DNA of 64,000 nucleotides from Promicromonospora umidemergens. GTDB taxonomy: Bacteria > Actinomycetota > Actinomycetes > Actinomycetales > Cellulomonadaceae. Below are positions 26,539 through 34,757 of the stretch, piece by piece. Position 1 is the first letter of the stretch. The number at the start of each line of letters is the position of its first letter. A program made the position numbers and the translations under genes. Location of the stretch: the NCBI RefSeq assembly GCF_024171995.1, contig NZ_JAMTCT010000018.1, positions 62,001 through 126,000 of the forward strand. Direction: 5' to 3'. The notes beneath the pieces were generated by a model. It made no database searches. It was not told the origin of the DNA and saw only the letters and a program-made list of their open reading frames with translations.

Positions 26539-27039
26539 TCACACCTGCTCTCCTCCGTCGGTCCGGATCCGCTCCTCCAGGACCCGCAGAGCCTCCGTCG
26601 CCGCAGCGATCGCAGCGACGTGCTCGGGCTCCAGACCGCGCAGCGCCTCCCGCACCGGACCCGCCCAGTTCTCGGCCAGCGCCACATGCTCCGCCTCAGC
26701 GGCCTCCGTGGGAAACAGCCGCGTCACCCGCCGGTCGACCGCACCGGGCTCCCGGCGCACCAGAGCGCGGCCCACCAGCGCGCGCACCGCCGCGCTGGCA
26801 TTCGACTGCTGCAGGTCCAGGCGCCGCGAGACCTCACCGACCGACAGACCGGGGCGCTCGCGGACCAGAGTCAGCACGGCGATCTCCGTCACGGGCAGAC
26901 TTGGCGAGCCCGGCGGGTGCATACCCCTGCGGTGCACCGTCCAGGCGAGCTCGCGCAGCACGAGCGCGGTCTCGTCCCACCCCCTGCTCCGGCTTGGCAC
27001 CGGCTCGGGTCTGGAGGGCGAGGTGCTGTCCTGTGTCAC
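26539..27039 (-). CDS. MarR-family regulator
   Basis: 166 aa. Winged helix with LSVGEVSRRLDLQQSNASAAVRALV and the wing basic segment RREPGAVDRRVTRLFP. GTG start. Directly upstream of the Bcr-type exporter, whose promoter carries an ATATG-N4-CATAT repeat, so it most likely represses the exporter and is relieved by its substrate. Confidence 0.82.
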   Translation of the reverse strand: MTQDSTSPSRPEPVPSRSRGWDETALVLRELAWTVHRRGMHPPGSPSLPVTEIAVLTLVRERPGLSVGEVSRRLDLQQSNASAAVRALVGRALVRREPGAVDRRVTRLFPTEAAEAEHVALAENWAGPVREALRGLEPEHVAAIAAATEALRVLEERIRTDGGEQV

Positions 27040-27066
27040 CTCTGAATCCTATGCGTGGGTCCGGCA

Positions 27067-27086
27067 GGGTCCCGGGGCAGGGACCC
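27067..27086 (-). terminator. Hairpin downstream of IclR gene
   Basis: GGGTCCC (27067-27073) and GGGACCC (27080-27086) with a 6-nt loop, about 60 bp past the IclR stop. No T-run. Possible terminator between the IclR gene and the MarR-exporter unit. Confidence 0.35.
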
Positions 27087-27145
27087 GGATGCGCACACCG
27101 GGCTGCGGCGACGAGCCGCTCCGACTCGTCCCCGGCCGATCGTCC

Positions 27146-27919
27146 TCAGCCGCCAAGCACCCGGACGGCCTCGGCCTGCGCCGCCCGGAGCGGTGCGACC
27201 AGCCGCGGCTCGTCGTCCGGGGCGTACCGTGCCGTCGGCAACGAGATGCTGATGGCCCCGACAGGCTGCGCGGCGTCGGCGCCGACGGCGACGCCCAGCG
27301 CCGCCACGCCGCGCTCGCTCTCCTCGGTGTTCACGCCGTATCCGCGCCACCGCACCCGGTCGAGCTCCGCATGCAGCTCCGCGAGCGACCCGGCGTTCCT
27401 GCCTGGCCAGGGTCGCAGCCCATCTGGGTGCAGCTCGTCGACCGCGTCGGCCGACAGCGCCGCGAAGATCGCCTTGCCACCGGACGTGCAGTAGGCAGGG
27501 ATGCGGGAGCCGATGCGCAGGCCGATGCGCAGCGCCTGCTGCCCCTCGATCCCGTACACGAACTGGACGTCGGGTCCCGCCAGGACGACCAGGTGGACGG
27601 TCTCGCGCACCTCGTCGTGCAGGGTCTGGAGGACCGGCCGCATCCGGGCGACGAGCGCAGGGATGCTCCGCTGCGGCGTCCGCAGGCCGAGCAGCTGTGG
27701 GCCCGGGCGGTAGAGCTTGCGCTCACCCTGCTCCACGAACCCACGGCCCGCCATGGTCGTCAGGAGGCGGTGCGCCGTCGAGGGAGCCACACCGAGAGAG
27801 GTCGCCGCCTCGGTGACGCTCAGTGACCCCCGCTCGGCCAGAAGCGTCAGCAGGACCATCGCTCGGTCGACCGCCTCAACACGGTACAGATTCTGCTCCA
27901 CAGAAAAAGCGTAGCCCAT
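27146..27919 (-). CDS. IclR-family regulator of gentisate operon
   Basis: 257 aa. N-terminal winged helix (SLSVTEAATSLGVAPSTAHRLLTTMAGRGFVEQ, about 31-63) and the C-terminal effector domain with GIEGQQALRIGLRIGSRIPAYCTSGGKAIFA. ATG 27919, divergent from the 3-hydroxybenzoate hydroxylase gene with 91 bp between. IclR-type regulators commonly control gentisate genes and bind aromatic acids; direct target and ligand are inferred. Confidence 0.85.
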   Translation of the reverse strand: MGYAFSVEQNLYRVEAVDRAMVLLTLLAERGSLSVTEAATSLGVAPSTAHRLLTTMAGRGFVEQGERKLYRPGPQLLGLRTPQRSIPALVARMRPVLQTLHDEVRETVHLVVLAGPDVQFVYGIEGQQALRIGLRIGSRIPAYCTSGGKAIFAALSADAVDELHPDGLRPWPGRNAGSLAELHAELDRVRWRGYGVNTEESERGVAALGVAVGADAAQPVGAISISLPTARYAPDDEPRLVAPLRAAQAEAVRVLGG

Positions 27920-28010
27920 GTTTGCGACCCACAGAACTCCGGTCGTACCGTCGACGCCAGGCAGAGACGCCGTACGAGCAACCGCTCGTCGCGACTTCGA
28001 GGAGGAAGCC

Positions 28011-29282
28011 ATGACCCACGGCACCGACCGCGTGATCATCACGGGCGGCGGCATCGGCGGACTAGGGGCGGCACTGATGCTCGCCCGGCGGGGTATCCCC
28101 GTGACGGTCCTCGAACGAGCGGCCGAGTTCAAAGAGGTCGGCGCCGGACTACAGCTCGCGCCGAACATCACGCGGATGCTCGACGGGGTCGGCGTCCTGG
28201 CCGACCTGCTGCCCCACGCGGTGCGCCCCCGGCGCCTCGTCTTCGCGAACGCGGCGACGGGCGAGGAGCTCAGCCACCTCGACCTCGAGGACGCCGCCAC
28301 CCGGTACGGCGGGCCGTACGTCGTGCTGCACCGCAGCGACCTCCTCGACGCCCTGCTCCGCGCCGCGCGGGCGGAGCCGATGGTCACGCTCCTCACCGAC
28401 CACCACGTCGAACGCGTCGCCGATCACGGTGACAGCGTCACCGTCACCTGCGCGGACGGCCAGGAGATCACCGGCCGGATCCTCGTCGGGGCGGACGGCC
28501 TCCGTTCCGTGGTGCGCGAGCACGTGGTCGACGACGAGCCGGTCTGCTCCGGCTACATCGCCTACCGCGGGGTCGTCCCCATCGAGACCGTCGAACGCCT
28601 CACCGACACGGATGACGTCGTCGTCTGGATGGGCCCCGGCTGCCACTTCGTCCAGTACCCCGTGCGCGGCGGCAAGCTCTACAACCAGGTGGCGGTCTTC
28701 CGGTCGCAGGAGTACCTGGACGGCAAGGAGGACTGGGGCTCCCCCGCCGAGCTCGACGCCACCTACGCGGAACTGGCGGCCCCCGTCGTCGCAGGGCTGT
28801 CCTCGATCCAGCGTGAGAACCGCTGGCCCATGTACGACCGCGAGCCGATCACCAGCTGGACCAACGGCAACGTCACCCTGCTCGGTGACGCGGCCCACGC
28901 CATGCTCCAGTACCTCGCGCAGGGCGCCGGGCAGTCGCTCCTCGACGGCGCCGCGCTCGCCAACGCCCTCGCCCCACTCGCCGAGGGGCGCGACAGCGAG
29001 CGCTGGTGCGCCGGCGACGTCAAGGCCGCGCTGCACCGCTACGAGGCCGACCGCGTTGCCGCGGCGGCGACCGTCCAGTCGACGGGCCGGCTCTGGGGCG
29101 ACATCTGGCACGTGGACGAACCGGTCCACGTCCTGCTGCGCGACGAGGCGTTCCGCCGCAGGGACACCTACGACTACCACCTCGTCGACTGGCTCTACGG
29201 ACCGGTCCTGGACCCGGGCGACCACGCGGACGCCGTCGGGCACGGTCCACGTCCCGTCGACACCTATCTCACGAGGAAGTGA
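28011..29282 (+). CDS. 3-hydroxybenzoate 6-hydroxylase-like FAD monooxygenase
   Basis: 423 aa, class A flavoprotein monooxygenase. GGGIGGLGAALML (12-24), the DG region GADGLRSVVRE and the second FAD motif LLGDAAHAMLQYLAQGAGQS (about 291). The product of this family is gentisate from 3-hydroxybenzoate, or from salicylate in salicylate 5-hydroxylases of other types. ATG chosen with GGAGGA 6 nt upstream. First of four closely spaced genes with gentisate dioxygenase, FAH hydrolase and maleylpyruvate isomerase, which fixes its role. Confidence 0.85.
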   Translation: MTHGTDRVIITGGGIGGLGAALMLARRGIPVTVLERAAEFKEVGAGLQLAPNITRMLDGVGVLADLLPHAVRPRRLVFANAATGEELSHLDLEDAATRYGGPYVVLHRSDLLDALLRAARAEPMVTLLTDHHVERVADHGDSVTVTCADGQEITGRILVGADGLRSVVREHVVDDEPVCSGYIAYRGVVPIETVERLTDTDDVVVWMGPGCHFVQYPVRGGKLYNQVAVFRSQEYLDGKEDWGSPAELDATYAELAAPVVAGLSSIQRENRWPMYDREPITSWTNGNVTLLGDAAHAMLQYLAQGAGQSLLDGAALANALAPLAEGRDSERWCAGDVKAALHRYEADRVAAAATVQSTGRLWGDIWHVDEPVHVLLRDEAFRRRDTYDYHLVDWLYGPVLDPGDHADAVGHGPRPVDTYLTRK

Positions 29283-29286
29283 ACCG

Positions 29287-30426
29287 ATGACTGACGCGAT
29301 CACCCTTGACGAGGTCTACCCCGACGACGCTCCCGGTCACGACGACGTGGAGAACGCCATGCGGCCGGCGGAGACTCCCGAGCTGCGCGCGCTCTACCAG
29401 GGTTTCGAGGAGGAGCACATCGTTCCGCTCTGGACCCAGCTCGGCGACCTCATGCCGACCCACCCCAAGCCGCAGGCCGTACCGCACGTCTGGAAGTGGG
29501 ACCGCCTCTACGACCTGGCCAGGCAGTCGGGCGACCTGGTGCCCGTCGGCCGCGGCGGCGAGCGCCGAGCGCTCGGCCTGGCGAACCCCGGACTGGGCGG
29601 CCGTGCCTACGTCTCCCCGACGCTGTGGGCGGCAATCCAGTACCTCGGGCCGCGCGAGACGGCGCCGGAGCACCGGCACGCGCAGAACGCCTTCCGGTTC
29701 GTGGTCGAGGGCGAGGGTGTGTGGACCGTGGTGAACGGCGACCCCGTGCGGATGAGCCGCGGTGACCTGCTGCTCACCCCTGGCTGGCACTTCCACGGCC
29801 ACCACAACGACACGGACGGCCCGATGGCGTGGATCGACGGGCTCGACATCCCGTTCTCGCACCACAACGACGTCGGGTTCTTCGAGTTCGGCTCGGAGCG
29901 CGTCACCGACTACGCGACCCCGAGCTACTCGCGTGCCGAGCGCCTCTGGGCGCACCCGGGACTGCGGCCGCTCAGCGGACTGCAGGACACGGTGTCCTCG
30001 CCGCTGATGGCCTACCGGTGGGAGCACACGGACGCCGCCCTGACCGAGCAGCTCCTGCTCGAGGAGGAAGGCCAGCCGGCCACGGCGGAGCAGGGCCATG
30101 CGGCGATCCGGTACACCAACCCGACCACCGGCGGCGACGTCATGCCCACGATCCGCTGCGAGTTCCACCGCCTGCGTGCGGGCACGGTCACGCCGGGCCG
30201 CCGCGAGGTCGGCTCGAGCGTCTTCCAGGTGTTCGACGGCGAGGGCGTCGTCACGCTCGGCGGTGCCGAGCACCGGCTCGTCAAGGGCGACCTGTTCGTC
30301 GTCCCGTCATGGGTCCAGTGGTCGCTGGCCGCCGGCTCCCAGTTCGACCTGTTCCGCTTCTCCGACGCTCCGATCATGGAGCGTCTCCACTTCGCCCGAA
30401 CCCATGTCGAGGAGACCCACCGATGA
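29287..30426 (+). CDS. Gentisate 1,2-dioxygenase
   Basis: 379 aa, bicupin Fe(II) dioxygenase that opens gentisate to maleylpyruvate. Cupin 1 metal site in PEHRHAQNAFRFVVEGEG (about 127) and LTPGWHFHGHHND; cupin 2 follows in SSVFQVFDGEGVVTLGG and VVPSWVQW. Four nt after the hydroxylase, ATGA overlap with the next gene. Length and domain order are normal. Confidence 0.92.
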   Translation: MTDAITLDEVYPDDAPGHDDVENAMRPAETPELRALYQGFEEEHIVPLWTQLGDLMPTHPKPQAVPHVWKWDRLYDLARQSGDLVPVGRGGERRALGLANPGLGGRAYVSPTLWAAIQYLGPRETAPEHRHAQNAFRFVVEGEGVWTVVNGDPVRMSRGDLLLTPGWHFHGHHNDTDGPMAWIDGLDIPFSHHNDVGFFEFGSERVTDYATPSYSRAERLWAHPGLRPLSGLQDTVSSPLMAYRWEHTDAALTEQLLLEEEGQPATAEQGHAAIRYTNPTTGGDVMPTIRCEFHRLRAGTVTPGRREVGSSVFQVFDGEGVVTLGGAEHRLVKGDLFVVPSWVQWSLAAGSQFDLFRFSDAPIMERLHFARTHVEETHR

Positions 30427-31274
30427 AGCTCGCCACCCTCCGCACCACCGCCGCAGACGGAGCGGCGACGACGGTCGCGGCCCGAGTCGAGGGCGATTCC
30501 CTCGTCACGCTGCCGAGGTACGCCGATGTGGGCGCCGTGCTGCGCGCCGGCGCGCTCGCCACCGTCAGGCAGCCGGGGCCGCACGACGGCGAGAGGTTGC
30601 CGCTGGCCTCCGCGGACCTGGCGCCAGTGGTGACCAGCCCGGGAAAGATCGTGTGCGTCGGCCTGAACTACAAGGCACACATCCTGGAGATGGGGCGCGA
30701 TCTGCCGGAGCACCCGACCCTGTTCGCCAAGTTCGCGGACTGCCTGCTCGGCGCGGGTGACGACATCCCGTTGCCGCCGGAGTCCGGGACGATCGACTGG
30801 GAGGGCGAGCTCGCGGTCGTCGTGGGCTCGCGGGTGCGCAGGGCCTCGGCGGACGAGGCGCTTGCGGCGATCGCCGGCTACTCCGTCTGCAACGACGTGT
30901 CGATGCGCGACTGGCAGTTCCGCACGAAGGAGTGGCTCCAGGGCAAGATGTGGGCGGACTCCACCCCCCTCGGCCCGGTGCTGGCCACCCCCGAGGAGAT
31001 CCCTGCCGACGCGCAGATCACGACCCTGGTCGACGGCGTGGAGAGGCAGCGGGGCGACGTCCACGACCTGGTGCACGACCCCGTGCACCTGGTCCGGTAC
31101 GTCTCCACGATCCTGCCGCTGAACCCCGGCGACGTCATCATCACGGGCACGCCGGGCGGCGTCGGGCACGCTCGCTCGCCGCAGGAGTACCTGCGACCGG
31201 GCCAGACCGTGACGGTCCGCATCGACGGGATCGGCGAGCTGACCAACCGGACCGTCGCGGAGCAGGTGCCATGA
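30423..31274 (+). CDS. Fumarylpyruvate hydrolase (FAH family)
   Basis: 283 aa. Fumarylacetoacetate hydrolase fold with KIVCVGLNYKAH, metal-binding DWEGELAVVVG and the loop ITGTPGGVGHARSP. In the gentisate pathway it splits fumarylpyruvate to fumarate and pyruvate. Overlaps both neighbours by ATGA. With the isomerase next to it, fumarylpyruvate rather than maleylpyruvate is the expected substrate. Confidence 0.88.
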   Translation: MKLATLRTTAADGAATTVAARVEGDSLVTLPRYADVGAVLRAGALATVRQPGPHDGERLPLASADLAPVVTSPGKIVCVGLNYKAHILEMGRDLPEHPTLFAKFADCLLGAGDDIPLPPESGTIDWEGELAVVVGSRVRRASADEALAAIAGYSVCNDVSMRDWQFRTKEWLQGKMWADSTPLGPVLATPEEIPADAQITTLVDGVERQRGDVHDLVHDPVHLVRYVSTILPLNPGDVIITGTPGGVGHARSPQEYLRPGQTVTVRIDGIGELTNRTVAEQVP

Positions 31275-32005
31275 CCGTCGCCGCCCGGGAAGCGCTCCGG
31301 CTCCGGCAGGGTGCCGGAGCGCGGTACGACGCACCCGAGGCACCTGCCGAGACACTGGCCTGGGCACGGCTCGGCACCGCGTACTTCGCCCGCGTGCTGA
31401 ACGATCTGCCCGACGCCGCGCTGTACGAGGCCTCGGCGCTGCCGGGGTGGACCCGAGCGCACGTGGTGGCGCACGTCGGCTACAACGCGCGGGCGCTGGT
31501 GCGCCTCGTCGAGTGGGCGCGTACCGGTGAGGCAACGCCCATGTACGCGTCCACCACGCAGCGCAACGCCGAGATCGAGCGGGGCTCCACGCTGCCCGCG
31601 CAGGCGCTGCGGCACCTCGCGACGCACGCGGCGGTCCACCTGGACGTGGAGTGGCGCGACCTGCCCGGCGCGGCCTGGGCCGCCCAGGTGGTAACGGCTC
31701 AGGGCCGCACCGTGCCGGTGTCCGAGACCGCCTGGATGCGTACGCGCGAGGTCTGGGTCCATGCGGTCGACCTCGCCGACGTCTCCAGGGGCGTCGCCCC
31801 GTCGTTCGCGGACGTACCGACAGAGGTGCTCGAGCACCTGCGGGACGACATCCTCGGCACGTGGGCAAGGCGCGGCGAACCGGTCGACGTCTCGGGCGTC
31901 CGCGGCGCACTACCTGACCTGGTCCGCTGGCTGACCGGCCGCGGCCGGTCCCGGCTGACGACGACGGACGGCGATCCCGTGCCCGAGCTGCCTCGCTGGC
32001 TCTGA
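31271..32005 (+). CDS. Mycothiol-dependent maleylpyruvate isomerase
   Basis: 244 aa. N-terminal DinB-like metal-binding domain (LPGWTRAHVVAHVGYNARALVRLVEWA, about 58-84) and a C-terminal MDMPI domain. This family isomerises maleylpyruvate to fumarylpyruvate using mycothiol, the actinobacterial thiol, instead of glutathione. Last gene of the operon, followed within 84 bp by a convergent CoA-transferase gene. Confidence 0.88.
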   Translation: MTVAAREALRLRQGAGARYDAPEAPAETLAWARLGTAYFARVLNDLPDAALYEASALPGWTRAHVVAHVGYNARALVRLVEWARTGEATPMYASTTQRNAEIERGSTLPAQALRHLATHAAVHLDVEWRDLPGAAWAAQVVTAQGRTVPVSETAWMRTREVWVHAVDLADVSRGVAPSFADVPTEVLEHLRDDILGTWARRGEPVDVSGVRGALPDLVRWLTGRGRSRLTTTDGDPVPELPRWL

Positions 32006-32088
32006 CCAGGAAAATCCGCTGACCGGCGCGAACCCGATCTTCGCCGCGCCCGCACCGTTCCTCGCCTCGTGGCTGAACACCCGCGCCC

Positions 32089-32754
32089 CTACCCCGTCCC
32101 CGCCGCCCGAAGGTCGAGCAGCGTCTCCAGCTCACGGTGCGTCGTGCCGAAGGTCTCCACGACGCGCACGCCGCCGGGGCCCACGTCGAAGACAGCGAGG
32201 TCGGTATAGACCCGGGACACACAACCGACACCGGTCAGTGGCAGCGTGCACCGCTCGACGAGCTTCGGTGCGCCGTCCTTCGTCAGCAGACTCATCATCA
32301 CGACGGTCCGCCGTGCCCCGGTTGCCAGGTCCATCGCACCGCCGACGGCGGGGACGGCGTCGGGCGCTCCCGTGGACCAGTTCGCGAGGTCGCCGGACGT
32401 CGAGACCTGGAACGCACCCAGCACGCAGACGTCGATGTGACCGCCGCGCATCATCGCGAACGAGTCGGCCTGATGGAAGTACGAGGCCCCCGGCAGCTCC
32501 GTCACGGGGGCCTTGCCCGCGTTGACGAGGTCAGGGTCCACGTCATCGGGCTCCGGGGACGGCCCCATGCCGAGCATCCCGTTCTCGGTGTGCAGCATGA
32601 TCCCGCTGTCGGCGGCCAGGTGGTCCGCGACCAGCGTCGGCAGACCGATACCGAGGTTGACGTACGACCCGGGAGCGATGTCGGCAGCTACCCGGGCGGC
32701 GAGCTGCGCCCTGGTGAGCGGGGCTCCCCGCGCGACGGTGTCCCTGGCGCTCAT
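32089..32754 (-). CDS. 3-oxoacid CoA-transferase subunit B
   Basis: 221 aa. Beta subunit of a family I CoA-transferase: GSYVNLGIGLPTLVADHL and catalytic Glu57 in LHTENGMLGMGP. It forms heterotetramers with the A subunit and moves CoA from succinyl-CoA to a 3-oxoacid such as 3-oxoadipate or acetoacetate. Last gene of the nine-gene operon, ATGA overlap with subunit A. Substrate is not determined. Confidence 0.9.
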   Translation of the reverse strand: MSARDTVARGAPLTRAQLAARVAADIAPGSYVNLGIGLPTLVADHLAADSGIMLHTENGMLGMGPSPEPDDVDPDLVNAGKAPVTELPGASYFHQADSFAMMRGGHIDVCVLGAFQVSTSGDLANWSTGAPDAVPAVGGAMDLATGARRTVVMMSLLTKDGAPKLVERCTLPLTGVGCVSRVYTDLAVFDVGPGGVRVVETFGTTHRELETLLDLRAAGTG

Positions 32755-33482
32755 GCCGACCCATCCGTACCGGCCGCGACGGTTCCGGCAGTGCTCGTTC
32801 CCGCCGTGCTCGTGACCTCCGTGAGCTCGACGACGGCGTCCACGTAGATGCCCGGCGTCACCACGGCCTCGGGATCGAGCTGCCCGACAGGGACGACGTC
32901 GCGCACCTGCGCGACCGAGCGCCGCGCGGCGGCCGCCATGATCGGACCGAAGTTGCGTGCCGTCTTGCGATACACGAGATTGCCCACACCGTCCGCCCGG
33001 TCAGCCCGCACCAACGCGACGTCCGCGTGGATCGCGTACTCCAGCACCTGGTCGACGCCCTCGATCCGCCGATGCTCCTTCCCTTCGGCGAGCGGCGTGC
33101 CGAAGCCGGTCGGTGTGAAGAACGCGCCGATCCCCGCGCCCGCCGCCCGGATCCGCTCGGCCAGGCTGCCCTGCGGCACCAGCTCCAGCTCGACCGTTCC
33201 GGACCGGTAGGCCGCGTCAAAATGCCAGGAGTCGACCTGCCGCGGGAACGAGCACACCATCTTGGCCACGCGTCCGTGCTGGATCAGCCGGGCCAGCGGG
33301 TCCTCCCCGTTCCCCGCGTTGTTGCTCACCACCACGAGGTCGGAGGCACCCTGCTCCAGCAACGCCGCCACGAGGTCGGCCGGCTGCCCCGCCGGCCCGA
33401 ACCCGCCGATCATGACCGTCGCGCCGTCGGCGACGTCCCCGAGCGCGTCGAGCGCGCTCGACGCGAAGACCGTCGCGCTCAT
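32751..33482 (-). CDS. 3-oxoacid CoA-transferase subunit A
   Basis: 243 aa, ATG 33482. Alpha subunit with VMIGGFGPAGQPADLVAALL, NNAGNGEDPL and FFTPTGFGTPLAEGKE. The C-terminal tail carries a small repeat (TSTAGTSTAGTVAAG) not normally found in the family. ATGA overlaps with the thiolase and with subunit B. Confidence 0.9.
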   Translation of the reverse strand: MSATVFASSALDALGDVADGATVMIGGFGPAGQPADLVAALLEQGASDLVVVSNNAGNGEDPLARLIQHGRVAKMVCSFPRQVDSWHFDAAYRSGTVELELVPQGSLAERIRAAGAGIGAFFTPTGFGTPLAEGKEHRRIEGVDQVLEYAIHADVALVRADRADGVGNLVYRKTARNFGPIMAAAARRSVAQVRDVVPVGQLDPEAVVTPGIYVDAVVELTEVTSTAGTSTAGTVAAGTDGSA

Positions 33483-34753
33483 GCGGTCCCACCGTTCGTC
33501 ACGTTCTCCAGCACCACAGCCATACCCTGCCCCACGCCGATACAGATCGCCGCGACGCCCCACCGGCCGCCCTCTTCCACGAGCCGCCGGGCCAGCGTGC
33601 CCAGCACGCGCGTCCCCGACGCCCCCAGCGGGTGCCCGAGGGCGATGGCCCCACCCCAGGCGTTGACGATGTCCAGGTCGATGCCCCAGGCGTCCGTGCA
33701 CGCAAGGGTCTGCGCGGCGAAGGCCTCGTTGATCTCCACGGCAGCGACGTCGTCCCACGTGATCCCCGAGCGGGCCAGCGCACGCTCGGCCGCCTCGACC
33801 GGTGCGTACCCGAAGTACTGCGGCTCGTTCGCGACCGCCGCCCGCCCGGCGATGCGCGCCAGCGGTTCGAGACCGGTCAGGCCGGCCGCGCGCTCCGACC
33901 CGACCAGGACCGCGGAGGCGCCGTCCGAGAGCGGCGAGGCACTGCCCGCGGTGACGGTGCCGCCGCCCGGACCGTCGCTCGCCGGCCGGAACGACGGCGT
34001 GAGAGCCGCCAGCCGCTCCAGCGAGGTACCCGGCCGGATCGACTCGTCACGGGTCAGCCCGGTACCCGGCCCCGTGCTCGGCTTCGCCCCAGGCTCCGTG
34101 CTGGGTTCCGTGCTGGGCTCCGTACCGTGATACGGCGTCACCAGGGCGGCATAGCGACCGGACTCCCAGGCAGCATGGGCCAGGGTGTGGCTGCGCAGCG
34201 CGTACTCGTCCTGCCGCTCCCGCGTGATCCCGTACCTCTCCCGCAGCCGTTCGGTCGCCTCCCCGAGCGATACCGTCCACTCCGCGCGCATCCGCGGGTT
34301 GACCAAGCGCCAGCCCAGAGTGGTCGAGGCGAGATTCAGGTCTCCCGCAGGGAACGGGCGGTCCGTCTTGGGCAGCACCCACGGCGCACGGCTCATCGAC
34401 TCCACACCACCCGCTACGACGACGTCCGCGTCGCCCGACTCGACAGCACGGGCAGCCTGCACCGCCGCCTCCAGCGACGACCCGCACAACCGGTTCACCG
34501 TGGTACCCGGCACAGACACCGGCAGGCCCGCGAGCAACACCGCCATCCGCGCCACGTCCCGGTTCTCCTCCCCCGCACCGTTGGCATTGCCCAGGATCAC
34601 ATCGCCAACGACCGCGGGATCCAGAGCCGGCGCACGACGCACCTGCTCACCGACCACGAACGCCGCCAAGTCGTCCGGCCGCACGTGGGCGAGCGCACCG
34701 CCGAACCGCCCGAACGGCGTCCGGACGGCATCGAAGACAAAGGCCGTCTGCAT
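33479..34753 (-). CDS. Thiolase (acetyl-CoA / 3-oxoadipyl-CoA)
   Basis: 424 aa. Acyltransferase fold with nucleophile Cys90 (VNRLCGSSLEA), NEAFAAQT, GHPLGASGTR (about 373) and CIGVGQGMAV (about 405), so catalytically complete. Residues about 207-232 carry an unusual insertion of TEPS-type repeats (GTEPSTEPSTEP, then GAKPSTGPG). Next to the CoA-transferase it would cleave the resulting 3-oxoacyl-CoA to acetyl-CoA and a shortened acyl-CoA, as PcaF does. ATG is at 34753; an upstream extension exists but lacks homology. Confidence 0.9.
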   Translation of the reverse strand: MQTAFVFDAVRTPFGRFGGALAHVRPDDLAAFVVGEQVRRAPALDPAVVGDVILGNANGAGEENRDVARMAVLLAGLPVSVPGTTVNRLCGSSLEAAVQAARAVESGDADVVVAGGVESMSRAPWVLPKTDRPFPAGDLNLASTTLGWRLVNPRMRAEWTVSLGEATERLRERYGITRERQDEYALRSHTLAHAAWESGRYAALVTPYHGTEPSTEPSTEPGAKPSTGPGTGLTRDESIRPGTSLERLAALTPSFRPASDGPGGGTVTAGSASPLSDGASAVLVGSERAAGLTGLEPLARIAGRAAVANEPQYFGYAPVEAAERALARSGITWDDVAAVEINEAFAAQTLACTDAWGIDLDIVNAWGGAIALGHPLGASGTRVLGTLARRLVEEGGRWGVAAICIGVGQGMAVVLENVTNGGTA

Positions 34754-34757
34754 CAGA

